Assembly: GCA_017304125.1 (NCBI GenBank)
Contig: JAFKLV010000266.1
Span: forward strand, 4,765-17,901
DNA from: Sphingomonadales bacterium
GTDB lineage: Bacteria; Pseudomonadota; Alphaproteobacteria; Sphingomonadales; Sphingomonadaceae
Direction of reading: 5' to 3'
Length of the DNA stretch: 13,137 nucleotides
A model generated the notes under the pieces. That model did not search any database and was not told the DNA's origin. It worked only from the letters and a program-made list of their open reading frames with translations. Below are positions 7,585 to 13,137 of this stretch, piece by piece; position 1 is the stretch's first letter, and every line of letters begins with the position of its first letter. A program made the translations under genes and the position numbers.

Positions 7585-9441
7585 ATGCGTAAAATATTGA
7601 TCGTCTCCGTTTCGGCCATTGCCTCGGTCGCGCATGCCGCACCCGATGCGCCCTCCCCGATCCTGACCACCCCCGAGGCGAAAGACGTGCTGAGCTATGC
7701 GGTGCCGCAGGTCGCGCGCGTCACGCATGTCGATCTCGATCTGACCGCCGATTTCACCACGCACGTCATGCGCGGCAAGGCCACGCTCGATATCCTCGCC
7801 AAGCCCGATGCGCGCGAAATCGTGCTCGACGACAATAAGCTGGTGATCGCCGGCATCACCGATGCGGCGGGCAAGCCGCTCAAATGGTCGGTCGGCGCGC
7901 ATGACGAGTATAAGGGCGCGCCGCTGACGGTCGAGATCGGCAATGCGCGGCGGATCGTCGTCACCTATCAATCCGATCCGGGCGCCAGCGCGCTCGGCTG
8001 GCTGCCCCCGGCGCTGACCGCGGGCAAGGTGAAGCCCTATCTCTACAGCCAGGGTGAATCGATCAACAACCGCAGCTGGATCCCGACGCAGGACAGCCCC
8101 GGAATCCGCCAGAGCTGGTCGGCCAGGATCACCGTGCCGTCCGATCTCGTCGCGGTGATGAGCGCCGAGCGGCTGACCCCGGCGGGCGAGCCGGCCGCGC
8201 CGGGCTGGCACAGCTATCGCTTCCGCATGGATCACAATGTGCCGCCCTATCTGATCGCGCTCGCGGTGGGCGATCTGAAGTTCCAGCCGCTCGACGCGCG
8301 CACCGGGGTCTATACCGAGCCGTCGATGCTCGGGCGCGACGCGGCCGAGCTTTCCGATACCGGCAAGATGGGCGATGCCGCCGAGGCGCTGTACGGCAAA
8401 TATCGCTGGGGTCGCTATGACGTGCTGGTCCTGCCGCCGTCCTTCCCGTTCGGCGGGATGGAAAATCCGACGCTGACCTTCGCCACCCCGACGATCATCA
8501 CCGGCGACAAATCCAATGTCGACGTGATCGCGCACGAACTGGCGCATAGCTGGTCGGGCAATCTCGTGACCAATGCTACCTGGTCCGACAGCTGGCTCAA
8601 CGAGGGGTTCACGACCTATTTCGAGAACCGCATCGACGAGGCGCTCTACGGCAAGGAGCGCGCTGCGACGCTTGCCGATCTGCTGTGGGACACGCTCCAG
8701 CGCGATCTCAAGGAAGCGCCCGATCCCGACGCGACCCGGCTCCACGGCAAGCCCGAGGGGACCTATGGCGAGCTCGATTATAGCAAGGGCTCGACCTTCC
8801 TGCGGACGATCGAATATGCCGTCGGCCGCGCGCGGTGGGACGCTTATCTGAAATCCTATTTCGACCGCCACGCCTTCCAGCCGCAGACGACCGCGGGCTT
8901 CCTTGCCGATCTGCGCGCCAATCTCATCAAAGGCGATGCCGCGCTGGAGGCCAAACTGCAGCTCGACGAATGGGCCTATGCGCCGGGGCTGCCGGCCAAT
9001 GCGGTCCATGTCCAATCGGCGACGCTGGCGAAGATCGACGAGACGCTGAAACGCGTGAATGCCGGCGCGCCGATCAGCTCGGTCGATACCGCGCATTGGT
9101 CGACGCAGGAATGGCTGCGCTTCCTCAACGGATTGCCGCGCCAGCAGAGCGCGGCGCGGCTTGGTGAGCTCGATCGCACCTTGGGGCTTTCGGCCTCGCA
9201 CAATGCCTATATCCGCTCCGCCTGGCTCGTGCTGGCGATCGCCAATCGCTATGATCCGGCGGTGCCGTCGATCGCCGACTTCCTGCCCAGCGTCGGCCGC
9301 GGGCTGCTGATCTTCCCGGTCTATCGCGCGCTGAAGCAACAGGGCGATTGGGGCATGCCGATCGCCAGGCGCGATTATGCGATCGCGCGCAAGGGCTATC
9401 ACCCGACGGTGGTCGCGACGCTCGACCGGCTGCTCGGCTGA
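7585..9441 (+). CDS. M1 family aminopeptidase (leukotriene A4 hydrolase-like), Sec-exported
   Basis: A 618-aa zinc aminopeptidase that would release N-terminal residues from peptides in the periplasm or outside. Residues 1-18 are a signal peptide (cleavage after A-H-A). The N-terminal beta domain is followed by the exopeptidase motif G-G-M-E-N-P at 290-295. The zinc motif is H-E-L-A-H at 317-321, and the third ligand Glu340 lies in N-E-G-F-T-T-Y, giving the expected HExxH-x18-E. Tyr394 and Tyr399 keep the five-residue spacing of Tyr378/Tyr383 in human LTA4 hydrolase; Tyr399 is the likely transition-state Tyr. A helical C-terminal domain of the leukotriene A4 hydrolase type follows (about 470-618). 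The length fits the family. No clear ribosome binding site precedes ATG 7585; coupling to the upstream remnant frame is possible, since that frame's distal stop TAA overlaps this start. The gene is in the same direction as the DUF885 peptidase gene. Confidence 0.92.
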   Translation: MRKILIVSVSAIASVAHAAPDAPSPILTTPEAKDVLSYAVPQVARVTHVDLDLTADFTTHVMRGKATLDILAKPDAREIVLDDNKLVIAGITDAAGKPLKWSVGAHDEYKGAPLTVEIGNARRIVVTYQSDPGASALGWLPPALTAGKVKPYLYSQGESINNRSWIPTQDSPGIRQSWSARITVPSDLVAVMSAERLTPAGEPAAPGWHSYRFRMDHNVPPYLIALAVGDLKFQPLDARTGVYTEPSMLGRDAAELSDTGKMGDAAEALYGKYRWGRYDVLVLPPSFPFGGMENPTLTFATPTIITGDKSNVDVIAHELAHSWSGNLVTNATWSDSWLNEGFTTYFENRIDEALYGKERAATLADLLWDTLQRDLKEAPDPDATRLHGKPEGTYGELDYSKGSTFLRTIEYAVGRARWDAYLKSYFDRHAFQPQTTAGFLADLRANLIKGDAALEAKLQLDEWAYAPGLPANAVHVQSATLAKIDETLKRVNAGAPISSVDTAHWSTQEWLRFLNGLPRQQSAARLGELDRTLGLSASHNAYIRSAWLVLAIANRYDPAVPSIADFLPSVGRGLLIFPVYRALKQQGDWGMPIARRDYAIARKGYHPTVVATLDRLLG

Positions 9442-9449
9442 CCGCCCGC

Positions 9450-10358
9450 TCAGGCCGGCGTGGGATGCGCCCTGATGAAGTCGATGAAGGCCCGGAGCGG
9501 CGCGGGGACATAGCGCCGCCCGGGATAATATAGGAACGGCCCCGGGAAGCTTTCCCACCAGTGTTCGAGGATCGGGACGAGCCGGCCCGCCGCGATATGC
9601 GGCTGCAGCCATTCCTCGAACAGATGGACGATGCCGAGGCCGTCGACCGCCGCGCTCACCGCAAGATCGACCGCGCCGCCGAGCCGCACGAGCAACGGGC
9701 CGGTGGGATCGATCCGCACCAGTTCGTCGCCGCACGCGAATTCCCACGGCGGGATGAAGCCGCTGGCGAATTGCCCGCGCAGGCAGCGGTGATCGAGCAG
9801 GTCGCGCGGATGCGCCGGCGTGCCATGCGCCGCGAGATAGGCCGGCGCCGCGGCGGTGGCGAAACGCTGGATGCGCGGGCCGATCGGGATCGCGATCATA
9901 TCCTGTTCGAGCCGCTCGTCGTAGCGGATGCCCGCGTCGCAGCCTTCGGCGAGCACATCGACATAACGGTCCTCGACGATCACCTCGAGCTTGATGTCGG
10001 GATAGGCGCGGAGGAAATCGGGCACGATCCGCGGCAGCACGACCCTCGCTGCGACCGAGGGTACGTTGATCCGCAGCGTCCCTGCCGGGCGGTCGCGGAA
10101 ATTGTTGAGGATATCGAGCGCTTCCTCGACCGCGCCCAGCGCCGGGACCAATCGTTCCATCAGCCGCTGGCCGGCCTCGGTCGGGGTCACGCTGCGCGTC
10201 GTGCGGTTGAGCAGCCGGACGCCCTGCCGCGCCTCCAGCCGGCGGACCGCCTCGCTCAATCCCGAGGCCGAGCCGCCGCCGATCTTGGCGCCCTCGCGAA
10301 ACCCGCCGGCGCGCACCACGATCATGAAGGCCGAAAGATCCTGAAGTTCCGCGGTCAT
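9450..10358 (-). CDS. LysR family transcriptional regulator
   Basis: A 302-aa DNA-binding regulator. Residues 1-60 form the winged helix-turn-helix with the typical F-x-x-V-x-x-x-G-G-F start, S-E-A-V-R-R-L-E recognition helix and R-L-L-N-R-T-T-R wing. The substrate-binding domain covers about residues 90-295, and its start (G-T-L-R-I-N) is typical of the CrgA-like subgroup. The gene is divergent from the YdbC/PdxI-like reductase gene with 102 bases between the starts, the classic arrangement for a LysR protein controlling its neighbour. The ATG at 10358 has only a weak purine stretch upstream. Its stop lies eight bases from the convergent aminopeptidase stop with no hairpin visible. The effector is unknown. 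Confidence 0.9.
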   Translation of the reverse strand: MTAELQDLSAFMIVVRAGGFREGAKIGGGSASGLSEAVRRLEARQGVRLLNRTTRSVTPTEAGQRLMERLVPALGAVEEALDILNNFRDRPAGTLRINVPSVAARVVLPRIVPDFLRAYPDIKLEVIVEDRYVDVLAEGCDAGIRYDERLEQDMIAIPIGPRIQRFATAAAPAYLAAHGTPAHPRDLLDHRCLRGQFASGFIPPWEFACGDELVRIDPTGPLLVRLGGAVDLAVSAAVDGLGIVHLFEEWLQPHIAAGRLVPILEHWWESFPGPFLYYPGRRYVPAPLRAFIDFIRAHPTPA

Positions 10359-10395
10359 TGTACGAAATCTCGAACAGCCCGTGCCGATTGGGACG

Positions 10396-10413
10396 GATTA
10401 TCGCGCGATCATC
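10396..10413. promoter_or_regulatory. Near-perfect 18-bp palindrome, possible regulator site
   Basis: The sequence GAT-T-ATCGCGCGAT-C-ATC is palindromic except at one base pair. It lies between the divergent LysR and reductase genes, 47 bases before the reductase start. It does not centre exactly on a T-N11-A LysR box, and ATCGCGCGAT-like words are common in this genome, so the assignment is tentative. Confidence 0.3.
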
Positions 10414-10460
10414 GCCTGTCCATATGGTTGGCTTCAAGACCCCGGAGGAGATTCCAGGCA

Positions 10461-11336
10461 ATGACCGATATCAGCAAGGCGGGCAGCTTCGTGATGGGAG
10501 ACCGCAACGTGCGCCGCATGGGCTATGGCGCGATGCAGCTCGCCGGGCCGGGGGTGTTCGGGCCGCCGAAGGATCGCGCTGCCGCGATCGCCGTGTTGCG
10601 GCACGCGGTGGAGGCCGGGGTCGATCATCTCGACACCAGCGATTTCTATGGCCCGCATGTCACCAACCAGATCATCCGCGAGGCGCTGTCGCCCTATCCC
10701 GCGGGGCTGACGATCGTCACCAAGGTCGGCGCGCGGCGCGGCGACGATGCCTCGTGGTTGTCGTGGCATCAGCCGGCGGAACTCAAGCAGGCGGTGCATG
10801 ACAATCTCCGTAACCTTGGCGTCGACACGCTCGATGTCGTCAATCTGCGCGTGATGGGCGCGATCCATCACCCGACCGAGGGAACGATCGCGGCGCAATT
10901 CGCCGCGCTCGCCGAATTGCAGGCCGAAGGGCTGATCCGGCACCTCGGTCTCAGCAATGCGACGCTCGCGCAGGTGGAGGAGGCCGAGGCGATCGCGCCG
11001 GTGGTGTGCGTCCAGAATCACTATAATCTCGTCCAGCGCGGGGACGAGCCGCTGATCGCGGCTCTGGCGGCGAAGGGCATTGCCTATGTGCCGTTCTTCC
11101 CGCTCGGCGGCTTTACCCCGTTGCAATCGTCCACTTTGTCCGATGTTGCGCATCGCCTCGGCGCGACGCCGATGCAGGTCGCGCTGGCGTGGCTGTTGCA
11201 GCGCGCGCCCAATATCCTGCTGATCCCGGGCACCTCGTCGGTCGCGCATCTGCGCGAGAATCTGGCGGCGGCCGAACTCGTCCTGTCGCCTGAGGTGGTC
11301 GGGGAACTGGACGCGCTCGACGTCGCGGTAAGCTAG
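10461..11336 (+). CDS. pdxI: Aldo/keto reductase, YdbC/PdxI-like (probable pyridoxal reductase)
   Basis: A 291-aa NADPH-dependent reductase. It closely resembles E. coli YdbC (PdxI), which reduces pyridoxal to pyridoxine in vitamin B6 salvage: R-M-G-Y-G-A-M-Q-L-A-G-P near the start, H-L-D-T-S-D-F-Y-G-P-H at 57-67, T-K-V-G-A-R-R-G near 87, and the C-terminal L-L-I-P-G-T-S-S cofactor motif. The AKR catalytic residues Asp58, Tyr63 and Lys88 are present. The fourth tetrad residue, usually His, is Arg130 in V-V-N-L-R-V-M; the E. coli protein appears to share this. The start at 10461 is chosen because the family N-terminus begins there and GGAGGAG (10444-10450) lies upstream. The open frame runs far upstream without matching the family. 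It is divergent from a LysR regulator. A different aldehyde substrate is possible. Confidence 0.88.
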   Translation: MTDISKAGSFVMGDRNVRRMGYGAMQLAGPGVFGPPKDRAAAIAVLRHAVEAGVDHLDTSDFYGPHVTNQIIREALSPYPAGLTIVTKVGARRGDDASWLSWHQPAELKQAVHDNLRNLGVDTLDVVNLRVMGAIHHPTEGTIAAQFAALAELQAEGLIRHLGLSNATLAQVEEAEAIAPVVCVQNHYNLVQRGDEPLIAALAAKGIAYVPFFPLGGFTPLQSSTLSDVAHRLGATPMQVALAWLLQRAPNILLIPGTSSVAHLRENLAAAELVLSPEVVGELDALDVAVS

Positions 11337-11337
11337 G

Positions 11338-12042
11338 TCAGGCGGCGGCCTGCGCGGCGTGCTTGTCGGCCAGATGGCGCTTCCAGCGCTGGCGAAGCGC
11401 GCCGGGCCGGCTGTCGAACCGATCGTCGAGAAATTCGGCGGAGATCACGCGGTCGGCGCGGAAATGGCGGAAATCCTGCCGCAATTCGCACCACGCCGCG
11501 AGCATGCGCTTCTCGTCGAAAAAGCCGACGATGACCGGCCAGATCACGCGCAGGCTGTGGTCGCCGCGCTCGTCACGATAATCGATGCGGATCTTGCGGC
11601 CTTCGCGGATCCATTCGCGGGTGCGCGCCAGATCGATCCCGTCGACCGCCAGCGCGCGCGCCGGGCGCGTGCCGATCGCGGGATCGGCGATGAACGGGCG
11701 CAGCCGTTCGGGGACGACGCTGGTGATCTTGGCGATCAGATCGCGCGCCGCATTGGCCAGCACCGGATCGCCGCGCCCCGCCACCCATTGCGCGCCGAGC
11801 ACCGCCGCCTCGATCTCATCGGGGGTCAGCATCAGCGCGGGCATGTCGAAGGCGTCGTCGAGGATATAGCCGAACCCGGCCTCGCCCTGCACGGGGACGC
11901 GCTGCGCGATCAGATCGGCGATGTCGCGATAGACCGTGCGCGGCGATACTTCGAGCTCGCGCGCGATATCGGCGGCGGTCACCGGGCGGGTCGAGCGCCG
12001 CAGGATCTGGATGATCTGGAACAATCTGTCGGCTCGCCGCAT
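11338..12042 (-). CDS. YafY-type HTH/WYL transcriptional regulator
   Basis: A 234-aa regulator with an HTH_11 winged helix at residues 1-60 (R-R-A-D-R-L-F-Q-I-I at the start, then the E-V-S-P-R-T-V-Y-R-D-I recognition helix) and a WYL-type ligand domain at about 130-215 (I-D-Y-R-D-E-R-G-D, then R-V-I-W-P and M-L-A-A-W-C-E-L-R). I chose ATG 12042 because AGGAG lies eight bases upstream and the family N-terminus begins at M-R-R-A-D-R. An in-frame ATG at 12063 would add seven residues but lies inside the likely operator. The gene is divergent from a GST gene, a common pairing in which the WYL protein is expected to repress itself and its neighbour. It ends one base from the reductase stop. The ligand is unknown. 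Confidence 0.9.
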   Translation of the reverse strand: MRRADRLFQIIQILRRSTRPVTAADIARELEVSPRTVYRDIADLIAQRVPVQGEAGFGYILDDAFDMPALMLTPDEIEAAVLGAQWVAGRGDPVLANAARDLIAKITSVVPERLRPFIADPAIGTRPARALAVDGIDLARTREWIREGRKIRIDYRDERGDHSLRVIWPVIVGFFDEKRMLAAWCELRQDFRHFRADRVISAEFLDDRFDSRPGALRQRWKRHLADKHAAQAAA

Positions 12043-12050
12043 CGCGCAAT

Positions 12051-12055
12051 CTCCT
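12051..12055 (-). promoter_or_regulatory. Ribosome binding site favouring ATG 12042 for the WYL regulator
   Basis: On the minus strand this reads AGGAG, eight bases before ATG at 12042. It partly overlaps the left arm of the inverted repeat at 12053-12078. The alternative ATG at 12063 has its nearest G-rich stretch about 15 bases away. Confidence 0.6.
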
Positions 12056-12078
12056 GCTGACATAATGCTGTCAGCAGG
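12053..12078. promoter_or_regulatory. Perfect 10-bp inverted repeat, probable WYL operator
   Basis: CCTGCTGACA (12053-12062) and TGTCAGCAGG (12069-12078) are exact reverse complements with a six-base AT-rich spacer, giving half-sites 16 bases apart centre to centre. It lies directly upstream of the WYL regulator start (12042) and 73 bases before the GST start (12152). Position and symmetry fit a dimer site for the regulator acting on both genes. The binding protein is inferred. Confidence 0.65.
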
Positions 12079-12101
12079 CCCCTCCTACAAGCCAAATCAC
12101 T

Positions 12102-12134
12102 CCGCGGCGCCGGCCGCGGGGCTGCTTTTCAGCC
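12102..12134 (+). other. GC-rich hairpins in the GST leader
   Basis: CCGCGGC and GCCGCGG (12102-12119) can form a seven-pair stem with a four-base loop, followed directly by GGCTG and CAGCC (12120-12134) around a CTTTT loop. They lie just upstream of the GST ribosome binding site. Such GC-rich stems arise often by chance in this genome, so a role is uncertain. Confidence 0.2.
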
Positions 12135-12151
12135 GTTCGAGGAGACGACCG

Positions 12152-12763
12152 ATGATCACTTTGTACCATACCCCGCAAACGCGCTCGTCGCGCATGATCT
12201 GGCTGCTCGAGGAGCTGGGGGTCGCTTATGAGATCCGCCCGGTCTCGATCTTCCGCCCGATGACCGGCGAGGGCCACGGCGATGCGGCGAACCCGCACCC
12301 CGATCAGAAGGTGCCGGCGATCGTTCATGACGATACGCTGGTGGCGGAATCGCTCGCGATCGTTCTCTATTTGCTCGAAACCTTCCCCGAGGCGGGGCTT
12401 GCCCCGGTGCAGGGCGATCCGCGGCGCGGCGATTATCTCACCTGGATGGCCTGGTATGTCGCCGAGCTGGAGCCGGCATTGTTCGCCGGGCTGAGCGGCG
12501 AGCTGGCCGCATCGCCGATGAAGCAGCGCGGCTATGACGCGGTGGTCGGCCGGTTGCGGGCGGCGCTGGCGCGCGGCCCCTATGTGCTGGGCGATCGCTT
12601 CAGCGGGGCGGATTTCCTGATCAGCAGCGCGCTCGCCTTCGGCCGGCATGCCTTTCCCGCCGATGCCGCGATCGACGCTTATATCGAGCGCTGCCGGACC
12701 CGCCCGGCCGCGATCCGCGGCGTGGCGCTGGACGATCAGTCCGGGCTGCAGGCCGCTGCCTGA
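12152..12763 (+). CDS. Glutathione S-transferase family protein
   Basis: A 203-aa cytosolic GST-like enzyme. The N-terminal thioredoxin fold covers residues 1-80: T-L-Y-H-T-P near the start, Ser12 or Ser13 in T-R-S-S-R as the likely thiol-activating residue, V-P at 54-55 (cis-Pro that contacts glutathione) and E-S at 66-67 (glutathione gamma-glutamyl contact). The all-helical C-terminal domain follows, with Y-V-L-G-D-R-F-S-G-A-D capping motif near 148-158. The start has GAGGAG (12139-12144) seven bases upstream. The open frame extends further upstream, but that part overlaps the divergent regulator. It is divergent from the WYL regulator with an inverted repeat between, so it is probably repressed until a signal (perhaps an electrophile or DNA damage) is present. 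Substrate unknown. Confidence 0.9.
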   Translation: MITLYHTPQTRSSRMIWLLEELGVAYEIRPVSIFRPMTGEGHGDAANPHPDQKVPAIVHDDTLVAESLAIVLYLLETFPEAGLAPVQGDPRRGDYLTWMAWYVAELEPALFAGLSGELAASPMKQRGYDAVVGRLRAALARGPYVLGDRFSGADFLISSALAFGRHAFPADAAIDAYIERCRTRPAAIRGVALDDQSGLQAAA

Positions 12764-12773
12764 CGACGCGATG

Positions 12774-12800
12774 TGCGATCCGGGGCGTCCCCGGATCGCA
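12774..12800. terminator. 12-bp perfect hairpin between convergent genes
   Basis: TGCGATCCGGGG (12774-12785) pairs fully with CCCCGGATCGCA (12789-12800) around a three-base loop. It starts 10 bases after the GST stop and ends directly at the stop codon of the opposite-strand transporter gene. No U-tract follows in either direction, but the position fits a shared terminator. Confidence 0.65.
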
Positions 12801-13137
12801 TCACGCGGCGGCGGCGGGGACCGGGGTCGATCCGAACCGCAACCGCAGGACGAGCGGGATCGCGATCGCGTTGACGACCAGCGCCGACAGCCAGATCGCC
12901 CCCGGCCATTCGGCGCGCACGACGAAATAGAAGCTCGAAAAGCCAAGCGGGGCGATGATCGACGCGAGGCTCATCGCCGAGGCCAGCACGCCCTGGAACT
13001 GGCCCTGCCGCCCCGCGTCGACCTGACGCGTGGCGAGCGATTGCAACGCGGGCGAGCCGATGCCGGACAGCGCGACGAGTGGCATGATCGCGAACTCCAT
13101 CCAGCTCTGCGTGATGAACGCCATCGCCGCCAGCGCG
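12801..13137 (-). CDS. TetA-like MFS transporter, C-terminal part (runs off the right edge)
   Basis: Only the last ~112 residues are in the window; the frame remains open to the edge. It shows the end of a major facilitator transporter: a helix with P-L-V-A-L-S-G-I-G-S-P-A-L-Q-S-L, the T-R-Q-V-D segment, then G-Q-F-Q-G-V-L-A-S, which is the pattern of the TetA/TCR drug efflux group, followed by two more membrane helices and a short Arg- and Ala-containing tail. It should act as a proton-driven exporter in the inner membrane. The substrate cannot be told; many chromosomal members with this label do not confer tetracycline resistance. It converges on the GST gene across a hairpin. The internal ATG at 13124 is not the true start. 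Confidence 0.8.
   Translation of the reverse strand, partial: ALAAMAFITQSWMEFAIMPLVALSGIGSPALQSLATRQVDAGRQGQFQGVLASAMSLASIIAPLGFSSFYFVVRAEWPGAIWLSALVVNAIAIPLVLRLRFGSTPVPAAAA

Noticed and set aside
7453..10461. 1002-aa open frame on the minus strand
   Set aside because: It runs antisense through the M1 gene and out of frame through the LysR gene; no motif, and both overlapped genes are well supported.
13042..13124. Calling the TetA-like protein a tetracycline resistance determinant
   Set aside because: Only the C-terminal third is visible, and chromosomal TetA-like transporters often have other substrates.
1..13137. tRNA or rRNA genes, CRISPR arrays, insertion sequences, prophage genes
   Set aside because: No regularly spaced repeats, no transposase or integrase motifs and no cloverleaf-like segments were recognised by eye in any part of the window.

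Overview
This window looks like chromosomal DNA from an alphaproteobacterium, most likely a sphingomonad. I infer this from the very high GC content, the strong G/C bias at third codon positions (which creates many long antisense open frames), the abundance of CGATCG-like words, and the protein families present: DUF885 peptidase, GH127/146 arabinofuranosidase, Tat-exported enzymes and TetA-like MFS. There is no rRNA, tRNA or other phylogenetic marker, so genus is not established. I see no insertion sequence, phage gene or CRISPR array.

Layout. Positions 163-1128 (+) and 1166-1804 (-) are two convergent L,D-transpeptidases from different YkuD branches, separated by a hairpin that could terminate both. 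Positions 1904-2383 (-) and 2407-3078 (-) form a probable two-gene metal unit: a CopG-like DUF411 protein and a DUF2231 membrane protein with a His/Met-rich periplasmic stretch, read from a TTG start with a good ribosome binding site. On the other strand a cluster follows: a Tat-exported beta-L-arabinofuranosidase (3210-5591), a Sec-exported DUF885 metallopeptidase (5588-7348, ATGA overlap), the first ~50 codons of a broken 2-dehydro-3-deoxygalactonokinase gene (7338-7511), and a Sec-exported M1 aminopeptidase (7585-9441).

The right part is regulatory and metabolic. A LysR regulator (9450-10358, -) diverges from an aldo/keto reductase very like E. coli YdbC/PdxI, a pyridoxal reductase (10461-11336, +). 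A YafY-type HTH/WYL regulator (11338-12042, -) diverges from a glutathione S-transferase (12152-12763, +), and a perfect 10-bp inverted repeat lies between them as a likely operator. A hairpin separates the GST from the C-terminal end of a TetA-like MFS transporter that runs off the right edge (12801-13137, -).

How the genes may work together. The most interesting functional reading is the 3210-9441 cluster: one enzyme that removes L-arabinofuranose and two exported peptidases in one likely transcription unit. This would fit stepwise degradation of arabinosylated plant glycoproteins, but it is an inference from context. The kinase remnant suggests the cluster once connected to galactonate/pectin-type sugar acid metabolism. 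I did not find a clearly novel defence or mobile system here.
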